Positions 20,998 through 27,452 of a stretch of 27,452 nucleotides of DNA are shown one piece after another (within the stretch, counting starts at the first letter, position 1; each line of letters opens with the position of its first letter). The notes beneath the pieces were generated by a model, which was given only the letters and a program-made list of their open reading frames with translations, was not told the DNA's origin and did no database searches. This DNA comes from a virus. The stretch lies in the IMG/VR virus record IMGVR_UViG_3300025727_000043, positions 1 through 27,452 of that record; one strand, given 5' to 3'. The translations under genes were made by a program, and so were the position numbers.

Positions 20998-22961
20998 CCG
21001 ATTATGAAAAATCAGTAGAGTATACTGACTCAGCAAAGATAGATGTTTTAAAACAAGCATTAATAGATAACAGATATACTGATGTTATAGATACTCTTAG
21101 ACCAAACAGTAAAATATCAATAAACCCTTCACAAAAAGGATTCATAGACATATATTTACAATATCCAAATGATTTTTTAGATTCATTACGTGAGGCTATT
21201 TATCATGTAAAGTCACATAAAGATGGTAATTTGGAATTAATTCGTTCCTCATTTGAAGCAGTTAAAATCAATCTTATTGGTGAACTGTTGATGAACATGC
21301 ATGATATTAACACCAAACATGAGAACACTACAGTTACATTTGAGTGTCAGGTATTGGCAACTGATTCACCAAAATCTTATATTAAAGAGGCTAAATTTGA
21401 CTGTCCTCTTTGTGGCAATGAATATGATGAGAAATGTACCATTGATAGAACTATAATTGTACCAGTATGTTCCAACCCATCATGTAAAAAGGCTAAAACA
21501 TTGATACGAACCAGCGAGATGATTACTGATGATATACAGACTATATTAATGCAGGAGCCTATGGATAAGAGTAAAAAGAGTTCACCAGTCATATTTACAG
21601 GTAAACTGGTAGGTAAATTGGTTAGAACATCATATGTAGGTCAAAAGAAGTTGATTACAGGTCTGTTTAGAACTGCTGTTGACTTTAAGAAAAATGAACA
21701 TGAAGTGTTTATAGACATTATGTCAGTTCAGGATATGGATGAAAACAAACCAACGTTGCCAGATGAGAGCGAGATTAAACAACTTAAAAGTGATTCAAAA
21801 CAGGATGGATTTATAGATAAAATAATAGGTTCATTCGCACCAGCAATATTTGGCTACAATGATATTAAGTTAAGCATACTGTTGCAGTTGGCAGGTGGAG
21901 TTAAGACTCAAAAGAGGGGGGATATTAACCTGTTTTTAATAGGTGATCCAAGTATGGCAAAGAGTGAGTTGTTAAAATTTGCAAGTAAGTTAGTTACAAA
22001 GTCAATCTACACCAGTGGCAGGGGTTCATCAGCAGCAGGATTAACCATAGGAATCGTAAAGATGAGTGATGGTAGAAGTATTGCACAAGCAGGGGTATTG
22101 CCAATGTGTGATGGTGGACTTGCATGTATAGACGAGTTTGATAAGATGGGTGAAGATGACAGAAGTGCAATGCATGAGGCAATGGAACAACAAACAGTAA
22201 GTATAGCAAAGGCAGGAATTGCAATGACATTACCAAGTCGTACAAGTGTACTTGCAGCAGCCAATCCAAAGTGGGGTATGTATGACAGTGACAACTCTCT
22301 AAGAGATAATATAAATATACCAGCACCACTCCTAAGCAGGTTTGACTTGATCTGGCTCATACAGGACAAGGTAAGTATGACAAGTGACCGTATGAAGGCA
22401 AACCATATCTTAAATTCATTTGAAATGTCTATGGATGGTGATTGTTATTTGAAACAGGATGACTTGTCAAAATATTTAAACTATGCAAAATCATTTAAAC
22501 CAAAACTTACTGAGGATGCCAAAAAATCATTATTAGATATTTATGAAAGGATGAGAAAAGTAAGTTCCAAGAGTGATATTCCAATCGGAACAAGACAACT
22601 TGAGGCAATAGTAAGACTTAGTATGGCATATGCAAAACTACATTTCAAGGAAGAGGTTGATGTAAGTGATATTAATATCATAAAATTATTACTTGAAAAA
22701 CAATATGAATCATTTGGTAGCAGTATTAGTCAAGGTGGTGTACAAACCCAAATATTTGTTGACGGCAAGTCGGTAAAGGAACATGATATACTAACTGTAT
22801 GGAACTCCTGCAAGAATGTAGAAGGTAATGTAAGACTTGGAGAGTTTGAGAAGGCACTGATTAATAGTGGTATGTCCAAGGAAAAGGCAGAGTCAACCAT
22901 ATCAAAATGGGAGACACAGGTGTTAAAACTCAACAGTGACGGCACACATACAAGAATGTAG
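20994..22961 (+). CDS. mcm: MCM replicative DNA helicase
   Basis: A 655-residue protein, full length for archaeal MCM. The N-terminal domain carries a zinc finger with Cys137 and Cys140 (C-P-L-C) and Cys159 and Cys164 (C-S-N-P-S-C). The AAA+ core shows Walker A G-D-P-S-M-A-K-S (317-324), Walker B C-I-D-E-F-D-K-M (Asp380, Glu381), sensor 1 Asn424 in A-A-A-N-P and the arginine finger Arg449 in L-L-S-R-F-D. A C-terminal winged helix spans about 590-655. MCM rings unwind DNA at archaeal forks. It is coupled by ATGA to the upstream regulator. Viral MCMs are usually captured from hosts, and this intact copy suggests that the virus starts its own replication, perhaps at the repeat cluster just upstream. 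Confidence 0.96.
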   Translation: MTDYEKSVEYTDSAKIDVLKQALIDNRYTDVIDTLRPNSKISINPSQKGFIDIYLQYPNDFLDSLREAIYHVKSHKDGNLELIRSSFEAVKINLIGELLMNMHDINTKHENTTVTFECQVLATDSPKSYIKEAKFDCPLCGNEYDEKCTIDRTIIVPVCSNPSCKKAKTLIRTSEMITDDIQTILMQEPMDKSKKSSPVIFTGKLVGKLVRTSYVGQKKLITGLFRTAVDFKKNEHEVFIDIMSVQDMDENKPTLPDESEIKQLKSDSKQDGFIDKIIGSFAPAIFGYNDIKLSILLQLAGGVKTQKRGDINLFLIGDPSMAKSELLKFASKLVTKSIYTSGRGSSAAGLTIGIVKMSDGRSIAQAGVLPMCDGGLACIDEFDKMGEDDRSAMHEAMEQQTVSIAKAGIAMTLPSRTSVLAAANPKWGMYDSDNSLRDNINIPAPLLSRFDLIWLIQDKVSMTSDRMKANHILNSFEMSMDGDCYLKQDDLSKYLNYAKSFKPKLTEDAKKSLLDIYERMRKVSSKSDIPIGTRQLEAIVRLSMAYAKLHFKEEVDVSDINIIKLLLEKQYESFGSSISQGGVQTQIFVDGKSVKEHDILTVWNSCKNVEGNVRLGEFEKALINSGMSKEKAESTISKWETQVLKLNSDGTHTRM

Positions 22962-22999
22962 TAAGATTAATATTGGAGTATGTTAGTTAGTATAATGTG

Positions 23000-24013
23000 A
23001 TGGTTATTGAAGACGACTCTAGTGAGTCAGAAGAAGCACTGGACGAAACTCAGACTCCAGTTGAAATGGGAGTAGACCAGCTTAAAGGTGTGGGTTCTGT
23101 AACTCAGAAAAAACTAGAGACCTTCGGTGTAACCTCACTCATAGACCTTTGTATTAGAGGTTCTCAGGAGATTAAAGAAATTACAGGTGTGGCAAAACCA
23201 ACCTGTGACTCTTGGGTATTTCAATCACAAAAGTTGTTGGAAGAAAACGGTCTTATCAGAAGAAGTGATATGAGTACCACTGACTTGTGGGAGTATCAAA
23301 AAGCATATCCTGTCATCTCAACAAAATGTGATGAGGTTGATAATCTTATCAGCGGTGGTGTTAGACCAGAAGCAACATATGAAGTCTATGGGGAGTTTGG
23401 AGCAGGTAAAACACAATTCTGTAACTCTCTTACAGTTGAGACTATCCATGATGGAAACAATGTAGTTTGGATAGACTGTGAAGACACGTTCAAGCCAAAC
23501 AGACTTGCTGAGATGTTAAAGGCAAGAGATTATGCAGAAGATGACGAAGAGATAGGTGGTTATCTTAATCAAATCACCTACCTATACTGCCCAAATACAG
23601 AACAACTTATGGGTACAATTAACGGATTAAGTAAAATTTTAGATAATAAGAAACCTAAACTAGTTATTTTAGATGGTGCAATAGGACAGTTTAGGGAAGA
23701 ATATTTAGGCAGAGGAACTTTAGCAGAAAGACAGATGCAGATAGCAAGGCTTATGAGTCATATCAAAAACATATCATTTTACTTTAGATGTGCTGTAGTA
23801 TTTACTAACCAAGTACAAAGTGATCCAAGTATGATGTTTGGTGATCCAATCAAACCAATAGGTGGTAACGTAGTGGCACATGCAAGTACATACAGGTTGT
23901 ACTTTAAGAAGAGTGGTAAGAAAAGACTTGCAAGAATGATAGACTCTCCTGAACATGCTATGGCAGATGCTGAATATATTTTGGATGCAAAAGGCATGTC
24001 CAATGTCGAGTAA
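23000..24013 (+). CDS. radA: RadA-type recombinase
   Basis: A 337-residue protein from ATG 23000; a GTG directly before it at 22997 is an equal alternative. Residues 1-20 are acidic. Residues about 24-65 form the helix-hairpin-helix domain (Q-L-K-G-V-G-S-V-T-Q-K-K-L, then I-K-E-I-T-G-V-A). The ATPase core has Walker A G-E-F-G-A-G-K-T (131-138), Walker B L-V-I-L-D (221-225), G-R-G-T-L-A-E-R-Q (237-245), T-N-Q-V (269-272) and the C-terminal G-D-P-I-K-P-I-G-G-N with R-M-I-D-S-P. These are the standard RadA/Rad51 features for strand exchange. Length is normal. The gene overlaps the next by 11 bases and forms a recombination cassette with three nuclease genes. A weak TATA-like TTAATATT lies about 28 bases upstream. 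Confidence 0.95.
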   Translation: MVIEDDSSESEEALDETQTPVEMGVDQLKGVGSVTQKKLETFGVTSLIDLCIRGSQEIKEITGVAKPTCDSWVFQSQKLLEENGLIRRSDMSTTDLWEYQKAYPVISTKCDEVDNLISGGVRPEATYEVYGEFGAGKTQFCNSLTVETIHDGNNVVWIDCEDTFKPNRLAEMLKARDYAEDDEEIGGYLNQITYLYCPNTEQLMGTINGLSKILDNKKPKLVILDGAIGQFREEYLGRGTLAERQMQIARLMSHIKNISFYFRCAVVFTNQVQSDPSMMFGDPIKPIGGNVVAHASTYRLYFKKSGKKRLARMIDSPEHAMADAEYILDAKGMSNVE

Positions 24014-24326
24014 GAAGGAAGAGAGTGACAATCTTAAGAGAAAGATAGCTGCAAAGAAGCAGTTTGATTTAAAATGTAAGGTATGTCATAAGAAATATGG
24101 CAAGTTTTTCACTTTTCATCACAAACGATACATTGAGGGGGAGAAAATATACAAGGATTTTAAAACCACTTACGACTACAATCTCTACATATTGCCAATA
24201 GTTGACAAAGATCCAAACCGTTTTGCCCTCCTTTGTAAGGGTCATCACACGCTTGTAGAGAAACTTAAACGATTCAAGTTGGATAAACTGGAAAGACTGT
24301 TCAAAGTGGTAAAGGAGAGTAAATAA
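24003..24326 (+). CDS. HNH-type endonuclease
   Basis: A 107-residue protein. The start at ATG 24003 lies within the last codons of radA; a longer frame from 23955 is rejected. The motif C-K-V-C-H-K-K-Y-G-K-F-F-T-F-H-H at residues about 25-40 is the first half of an HNH site (zinc cysteines plus catalytic His). F-A-L-L-C-K-G-H-H-T-L-V near 75-86 is the second half, with one expected cysteine replaced by His. HNH enzymes nick or cut DNA with one metal ion. Position directly after radA and before two other nuclease-like genes suggests recombination or repair rather than homing. Coupled to the next gene by TAATG. Confidence 0.75.
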   Translation: MSSKKEESDNLKRKIAAKKQFDLKCKVCHKKYGKFFTFHHKRYIEGEKIYKDFKTTYDYNLYILPIVDKDPNRFALLCKGHHTLVEKLKRFKLDKLERLFKVVKESK

Positions 24327-24715
24327 TGGAAATGATAGGACAGGGAGAGGTGGCTGCATTGGAGATAGTCAAGGATATGTTTGGTGGGGCTTGTGAATAT
24401 CTTACTCAGGTCAAATTATCAACCATGGTTACTGAAGAATACTTGGAAACATTTAGTGAGAGACAGTTGAAGGAAACAATAGATATAGTAGTGATTACAC
24501 CATTTGATTATCTAGCAATAAGGGTGCAGGACAAACATCACTCCAGTGCAAGAATGGCTACAATAGACAACATACAGAAACTTATGCTTGAATGGAATGG
24601 GTGGGTAGTGGTAGATGTTTGGCACTATGAATGCAAGGAACTTTGGAAGGACAAGGTAAACAAAAGGTCAAGATTGGAGCTGGAAATGGCAATAAAGGAG
24701 TCAAGTATAGAATAA
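24326..24715 (+). CDS. PD-(D/E)XK-like (DUF559/Vsr-type pattern) candidate
   Basis: A 129-residue protein. The core L-A-I-R-V-Q-D-K-H-H-S-S (about 63-74), then D-N-I-Q-K-L-M-L-E-W-N-G-W-V-V-V-D-V-W-H, follows the pattern of Vsr/DUF559-like small nucleases. In those, A-I-E-V-D-G-x-x-H precedes D-x-x-R-x-x-x-L-x-x-x-G-W. The first acidic residue may be Asp53 in T-I-D-I-V-V, with Gln-Asp-Lys in place of the usual E-x-K. So the active site is unusual and catalysis is uncertain. It is embedded between an HNH and a clear PD-(D/E)XK gene with one-base overlaps on both sides (TAATG at 24324 and 24713). Confidence 0.5.
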   Translation: MEMIGQGEVAALEIVKDMFGGACEYLTQVKLSTMVTEEYLETFSERQLKETIDIVVITPFDYLAIRVQDKHHSSARMATIDNIQKLMLEWNGWVVVDVWHYECKELWKDKVNKRSRLELEMAIKESSIE

Positions 24716-25197
24716 TGTTTAAAGAGATACAGATAACTCAACAAATGAAAGAAAATGCAACTATAAAATCAAATGATATGGGTGTAATTAAAGGAAGTGT
24801 CCGTGGGGGTGGTGGTAATATGATAGGATTTTTAGGTGAGGAGTTAGTAAAATCTTATTTTAATATTGGTGATTCCAATACATATCAATGGGATTTAAAA
24901 TATAATGATAACAAACTAGAAGTAAAGACTAAAGAGAGAAATGTATTGCCCAAGCCATTTTACAATGCAACAATATTCAACTGGAATACAAACCAAAAAT
25001 GTGATTATTATGTATTTTGTAGTGTGTTTAAAGATTTTTCAAAGGGTTATATTTGTGGTATAATTAAACCTCAAAATTTCTATAACAAGGCAAGTTTTGC
25101 AAGGAAAGGAGATCCTGATGGAAATTATTTTAAATTCTTTAGTGATTGTTATAATTTACCATATTCTGAATTAAATAATATAAATATATTAGATTAA
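24715..25197 (+). CDS. PD-(D/E)XK endonuclease-like protein
   Basis: A 160-residue protein starting at ATG 24715, which shares one base with the preceding stop. A longer frame from 24631 is rejected. Residues 37-46 read I-G-F-L-G-E-E-L-V-K with Glu42. The catalytic pair is Asp60 in Y-Q-W-D-L-K-Y-N-D and Glu69-x-Lys71 in K-L-E-V-K-T-K. This E ... D-x(8)-E-x-K layout is the typical PD-(D/E)XK signature of restriction-like and Holliday-junction nucleases. The C-terminal half carries C-D-Y-Y-V-F-C and K-G-Y-I-C-G-I-I strands. It closes the radA cassette, so a role in recombination or junction resolution fits; host-DNA degradation is an alternative. Confidence 0.7.
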   Translation: MFKEIQITQQMKENATIKSNDMGVIKGSVRGGGGNMIGFLGEELVKSYFNIGDSNTYQWDLKYNDNKLEVKTKERNVLPKPFYNATIFNWNTNQKCDYYVFCSVFKDFSKGYICGIIKPQNFYNKASFARKGDPDGNYFKFFSDCYNLPYSELNNINILD

Positions 25198-25207
25198 TTT
25201 ATATATA
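25198..25207 (+). promoter_or_regulatory. TATA box for the winged-helix regulator
   Basis: TTTATATATA is centred about 24 bases before ATG 25227. Confidence 0.7.
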
Positions 25208-25226
25208 AGTGTTATAAACGTTTACT

Positions 25227-25502
25227 ATGTATCGTAATTCATATCAGATAACAGAAGATATTTTGGATGTTGTATCATATAGTGGTATGCAAGGAGTATC
25301 AATAACACCACTCATTAGAAAATCTAATCTATCTCACAAAAGAATGATAGGGTTTATTAATAAATTAACACAATCAAACTTGGTTAATAAAATAGAAACA
25401 AATGGAAAATTTACATTTATCATAACAGATAAAGGTAGAGTTTATCTTGATGAATACAAAAAGTTTTCAACCATTGCAGATTCGTTTGGTTTGGAATTAT
25501 AA
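25227..25502 (+). CDS. Winged-helix transcriptional regulator
   Basis: A 91-residue protein. Residues 8-30 form the first helix (I-T-E-D-I-L-D-V-V-S-Y-S), followed by G-V-S-I-T-P-L-I-R-K-S-N-L-S-H-K-R-M as the helix-turn-helix. The wing is L-V-N-K-I-E-T-N-G-K-F-T-F-I-I-T-D-K-G-R-V-Y-L-D-E-Y. The order N-L-S ... L-T-Q-S-N-L-V ... T-D-K-G matches the small archaeal winged-helix regulators of the COG3432 kind, which many archaeal viruses carry. It has its own TATA box and sits between the recombination cassette and the secreted-protein gene, so it may control either. Confidence 0.75.
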   Translation: MYRNSYQITEDILDVVSYSGMQGVSITPLIRKSNLSHKRMIGFINKLTQSNLVNKIETNGKFTFIITDKGRVYLDEYKKFSTIADSFGLEL

Positions 25503-25516
25503 ACACATATATATCC
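25503..25516 (+). promoter_or_regulatory. TATA box for the secreted protein
   Basis: ACACATATATATCC, centred about 26 bases before ATG 25536, is identical to the MCM-operon box at 20666-20679 and unlike the TTTATATA boxes elsewhere. Confidence 0.6.
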
Positions 25517-25535
25517 AACAATTATAAGACATATA

Positions 25536-26489
25536 ATGAAAATACAATTCATAATAGCAATATTAGTAAGTGTAGCCCTTACTTCTGCTTATGCCGAAGA
25601 GGCAATTGTTCAAGTACCGTTTGACTATCATGGTCAACAATGTACTTTCAATGAAGTGGCAATTGAATATCAGTGCACATGGCAAGGAACTTATGACACA
25701 TTCACAGTAGAAGATTTGGAAGAATTCAAACATGTTCTAAGTGAAGAAGTGTATGAGGAAGAACTTGCTAGATTGACATATGTAGAGCCAATAGTTATAC
25801 CACAACTTAGTGCTGACGAAAAGACAATTCAAAAACTTGAATTACAGTTAGAACAGGGAGTCATTAAAACTCCTGAGGCTGTACTGTTACAGATGTTGAG
25901 AGACTTGGATGAATGCCAACAAGGATTGGACAATTCATCAGCAATACAAACAGAGAGAACGTTTGTAATATCTCAGTATGAACATCTTGAACTATTCAAT
26001 GTGCAGGCAACAGGTCAACTTGGTATTCTTTCTCTGGCAATAGAGGAGTGTAAGGCACAACAAGTATTAGAACATCAGATATTAACCGTTGCATACAAAC
26101 ACTTTGAAGATGCAAACAGAGCAGGTAACTTCCAACATTTGGAATCATTGAAAGGTATAAGTGCAATACCATACGAGCAGTACACAAAGTCTGACTTTAA
26201 GGTAAATACCAATGTGATATGTAACAGCCACGCATACCCACAATCCTACAAAGATACAATGGGTTGTCCACCTATACAGTATGATGGATTTACATACCCA
26301 GAGGGTAACGGTTTAATCAGTTACTACTCACCAATACTAGAGGAGTATACATTCTTCATGCAGGATTATGGCAACAAACAAGCAACATTACATGACAAGC
26401 AAGTACAGGCTAATATTGCAGAACCAATCGCAAAAGAATTGATAGAAGATAATCTATTCTATCAAAACAAAATCAAATATGGGGATTAA
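25536..26489 (+). CDS. Secreted protein of unknown function with signal peptide
   Basis: A 317-residue protein. Residues 1-20 are a signal peptide: a Lys at position 2, the hydrophobic run I-Q-F-I-I-A-I-L-V-S-V-A-L-T and a likely cut after S-A-Y-A. The mature part has about seven cysteines (near H-G-Q-Q-C, Y-Q-C-T-W, D-E-C-Q-Q, I-E-E-C-K, V-I-C-N-S and M-G-C-P-P), which may pair outside the cell. Residues about 95-200 are helical and acidic; residues 220-270 are Tyr/Pro-rich. It could coat the virion, alter the host surface or act in superinfection exclusion. No family recognised. Codon use is richer in C-ending codons than the two genes before it. Confidence 0.65.
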   Translation: MKIQFIIAILVSVALTSAYAEEAIVQVPFDYHGQQCTFNEVAIEYQCTWQGTYDTFTVEDLEEFKHVLSEEVYEEELARLTYVEPIVIPQLSADEKTIQKLELQLEQGVIKTPEAVLLQMLRDLDECQQGLDNSSAIQTERTFVISQYEHLELFNVQATGQLGILSLAIEECKAQQVLEHQILTVAYKHFEDANRAGNFQHLESLKGISAIPYEQYTKSDFKVNTNVICNSHAYPQSYKDTMGCPPIQYDGFTYPEGNGLISYYSPILEEYTFFMQDYGNKQATLHDKQVQANIAEPIAKELIEDNLFYQNKIKYGD

Positions 26490-26509
26490 CCTCCTTTTTA
26501 TTTTTAATT

Positions 26510-26665
26510 ATGACAGTATACACAGTATGCAAAGTATGTGACCATGGCATGCTGCTGCATGGATGTGTTGACGGTGTAGGATACTGTATGGAAGGTAATG
26601 GTGACTGGTGTGATTGCACTGAAAAGGGAAAGACTTATGAAGAAGAGATTGCTGAATTAAAGTAA
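26510..26665 (+). CDS. 51-residue cysteine-rich microprotein
   Basis: The protein starts M-T-V-Y-T-V-C-K-V-C-D-H-G, continues with H-G-C-V-D-G-V-G-Y-C and D-W-C-D-C, and ends in an acidic helix Y-E-E-E-I-A-E-L-K. Six cysteines and two histidines make one or two zinc sites likely. It is the first of a coupled run of tiny genes; its stop overlaps the next start as TAATG. A T-rich tract (26494-26507) precedes it, and no clear TATA box was found. Confidence 0.6.
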   Translation: MTVYTVCKVCDHGMLLHGCVDGVGYCMEGNGDWCDCTEKGKTYEEEIAELK

Positions 26666-26769
26666 TGATTTACCCTTCTTGTAAATATAAAAAACATTTT
26701 CAATGTCCCACTCAATATGCTGGTCTAGAACCATGTAGATGTATTTGTCATAAGATAGGTAATGGATAA
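26665..26769 (+). CDS. 34-residue cysteine-rich microprotein
   Basis: The protein contains P-S-C-K-Y-K-K-H-F-Q-C and E-P-C-R-C-I-C-H-K, giving five cysteines and two histidines in 34 residues, a probable single zinc site. Start and stop overlap both neighbours by one base (TAATG). Too short for a family call; the run of coupled zinc ORFs argues that it is translated. Confidence 0.5.
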   Translation: MIYPSCKYKKHFQCPTQYAGLEPCRCICHKIGNG

Positions 26770-26906
26770 TGAGATGCAAAAAATGTTCTAAAACATTCAA
26801 GTCATGTGGTTGTACAGGTAAACACTGCTGGGAATCATCACAACAATGTTTTTATTGTCATTATTTGGATATTAATCTAAATATGAGTAGAAGTATTAAG
26901 ATATGA
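26769..26906 (+). CDS. 45-residue cysteine-rich microprotein
   Basis: The protein reads M-R-C-K-K-C-S-K-T-F, S-C-G-C-T-G-K-H-C and Q-Q-C-F-Y-C-H-Y: three C-x1-2-C groups, enough for two zinc sites. It overlaps the previous stop (TAATG) and the next start (ATGA). The basic end R-S-I-K-I and the C-x2-C lead suggest nucleic-acid or protein binding, unknown which. Confidence 0.55.
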   Translation: MRCKKCSKTFKSCGCTGKHCWESSQQCFYCHYLDINLNMSRSIKI

Positions 26907-27010
26907 AATGTCAACGTTGTAATGAGGATATGGATAAAATGACTGTATGTCATCAAATATGTCCTAATTGTGGAGCAGTAGTAGATTGTTCTGATGGGGT
27001 ATTTGAGTAA
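26903..27010 (+). CDS. 35-residue zinc-ribbon microprotein
   Basis: M-K-C-Q-R-C-N-E-D at the start and H-Q-I-C-P-N-C-G-A-V-V-D-C in the middle form a standard C-x2-C ... C-x2-C zinc ribbon like those of transcription factors and ribosomal proteins. It overlaps the preceding gene as ATGA. Confidence 0.6.
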   Translation: MKCQRCNEDMDKMTVCHQICPNCGAVVDCSDGVFE

Positions 27011-27018
27011 GAAAAGTA

Positions 27019-27028
27019 TTAAATATTA
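27019..27028 (+). promoter_or_regulatory. Possible TATA box for the last small-gene group
   Basis: TTAAATATTA is centred about 24 bases before ATG 27047. Confidence 0.45.
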
Positions 27029-27046
27029 CATATATGTATATTTTAC

Positions 27047-27148
27047 ATGACAAGAACTATTAGAAAACGTAATAGTAAACACCCTACAAGGGATGGTAAT
27101 CATAATCCAGTATGTAAAGACCCTGATAATTGTGATGATTGTAAATGA
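27047..27148 (+). CDS. 33-residue basic microprotein with three cysteines
   Basis: The protein starts M-T-R-T-I-R-K-R-N-S-K-H-P-T-R and ends P-V-C-K-D-P-D-N-C-D-D-C-K. The basic half may bind nucleic acid; three cysteines plus His may bind zinc. It overlaps the next gene as ATGA. Confidence 0.45.
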   Translation: MTRTIRKRNSKHPTRDGNHNPVCKDPDNCDDCK

Positions 27149-27324
27149 AACTAACTAAGGATAGATTCACCAACTGGGAAGATATAGATGAGGATTATGA
27201 CATTCTATTAGATGATGAATTAATCATAAGTATAAAACCAGAAGAAAGGAGTAGGGATGTAGCAGATTACATCATGTCATGTCAAGAAAAAGCAGAGAAA
27301 TGGGATATGAAAGGAGATGAATAA
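27145..27324 (+). CDS. 59-residue acidic hypothetical protein
   Basis: An acidic protein (F-T-N-W-E-D-I-D-E-D-Y-D-I, then P-E-E-R-S-R-D-V-A-D-Y-I-M) with a helical C-terminus and a single cysteine. It is the one member of the run without zinc-ligand pairs. Coupled on both sides by overlaps (ATGA and TAATG). Confidence 0.5.
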   Translation: MKLTKDRFTNWEDIDEDYDILLDDELIISIKPEERSRDVADYIMSCQEKAEKWDMKGDE

Positions 27325-27443
27325 TGAAATTAACAGGCACACCAAGAAAGCACCCATATTGTTTAATCTGTAAAGAGATATACATGGATTTCTGTATGCT
27401 ACATGGTCACATTAAAGGCAGTTTTGAGATGAGAGATGTTTAA
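27324..27443 (+). CDS. 39-residue zinc-knuckle microprotein
   Basis: The protein contains H-P-Y-C-L-I-C-K-E-I and D-F-C-M-L-H-G-H, a C-x2-C ... C-x2-H knuckle. It starts on the last base of the preceding stop (TAATG) and ends nine bases before the window edge. Confidence 0.55.
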   Translation: MKLTGTPRKHPYCLICKEIYMDFCMLHGHIKGSFEMRDV

Positions 27444-27452
27444 ACATTTAAA

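Noticed and set aside
22007-22369. Minus-strand open frames inside MCM
   Set aside because: They lie opposite the conserved helicase core, so they are coding shadows.
23955-24002. Longer start for the HNH gene
   Set aside because: The extra residues are read out of frame from the end of radA and include no motif; ATG 24003 gives a normal protein.
24631-24714. Longer start for the PD-(D/E)XK gene
   Set aside because: It would overlap the previous gene by 85 bases; TAATG coupling at 24713 matches the other junctions.
1-27452. tRNA genes, integrase or attachment sites
   Set aside because: No cloverleaf-like sequence, tyrosine or serine recombinase, or direct-repeat boundary was seen by eye; a tRNA scan was not possible.

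Overview
The window looks like part of the genome of a tailed double-stranded DNA virus (or provirus) of an archaeon, most likely a low-GC marine one; a Nitrososphaerota (thaumarchaeal) host fits best but is an inference. The archaeal case rests on a full-length MCM helicase, a RadA-type recombinase with its helix-hairpin-helix domain, a Cas4-like nuclease, and about 18 TATA boxes (mostly TTTATATA or TTTAAATA) lying 24-29 bases before start codons, as expected for leaderless archaeal transcripts. The tailed-virus case rests on a large terminase with ATPase and nuclease motifs and a long block of tail-fibre or adhesin-like proteins.

Layout. (1) 1-8839: host-recognition and tail block. It holds jelly-roll (LamG-like) proteins, a beta-propeller fusion, a three-copy structural domain spread over two genes, a fibre protein with the ALKSPLASPTFTGTV repeat, a glycine-rich adhesin, a protein of 25 exact 20-residue repeats, and a BppU-like protein. 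(2) 8872-11583: Cas4-like nuclease, putative small terminase and large terminase. (3) 11614-16413: three very hydrophilic low-complexity proteins of unknown role; the first carries eight copies of a W-E-x-W-L-E-K motif. (4) 16448-20477: small genes for zinc-finger proteins, an RNase H-like protein, a ribbon-helix-helix candidate and an HExxH metalloprotease candidate on the minus strand, a metallophosphoesterase, and winged-helix and hypothetical proteins. (5) 20478-20697: the longest non-coding stretch, with a terminator-like palindrome and a cluster of GTTATATAAC palindromes. (6) 20698-25197: replication and recombination block (ribbon-helix-helix candidate, MCM, RadA, HNH, two PD-(D/E)XK-like nucleases), tightly packed. 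(7) 25227-26489: winged-helix regulator and a secreted protein. (8) 26510-27443: a run of seven tiny, mostly cysteine-rich ORFs, nearly all joined by TAATG or ATGA overlaps.

Genes inside each block are mostly coupled by 1-4 base stop/start overlaps, and new transcription units begin at TATA boxes. No portal, major capsid protein, DNA polymerase, integrase, tRNA or CRISPR array was recognised, so the window is probably an incomplete genome or those proteins are too diverged to see. The first gene is cut by the left edge.
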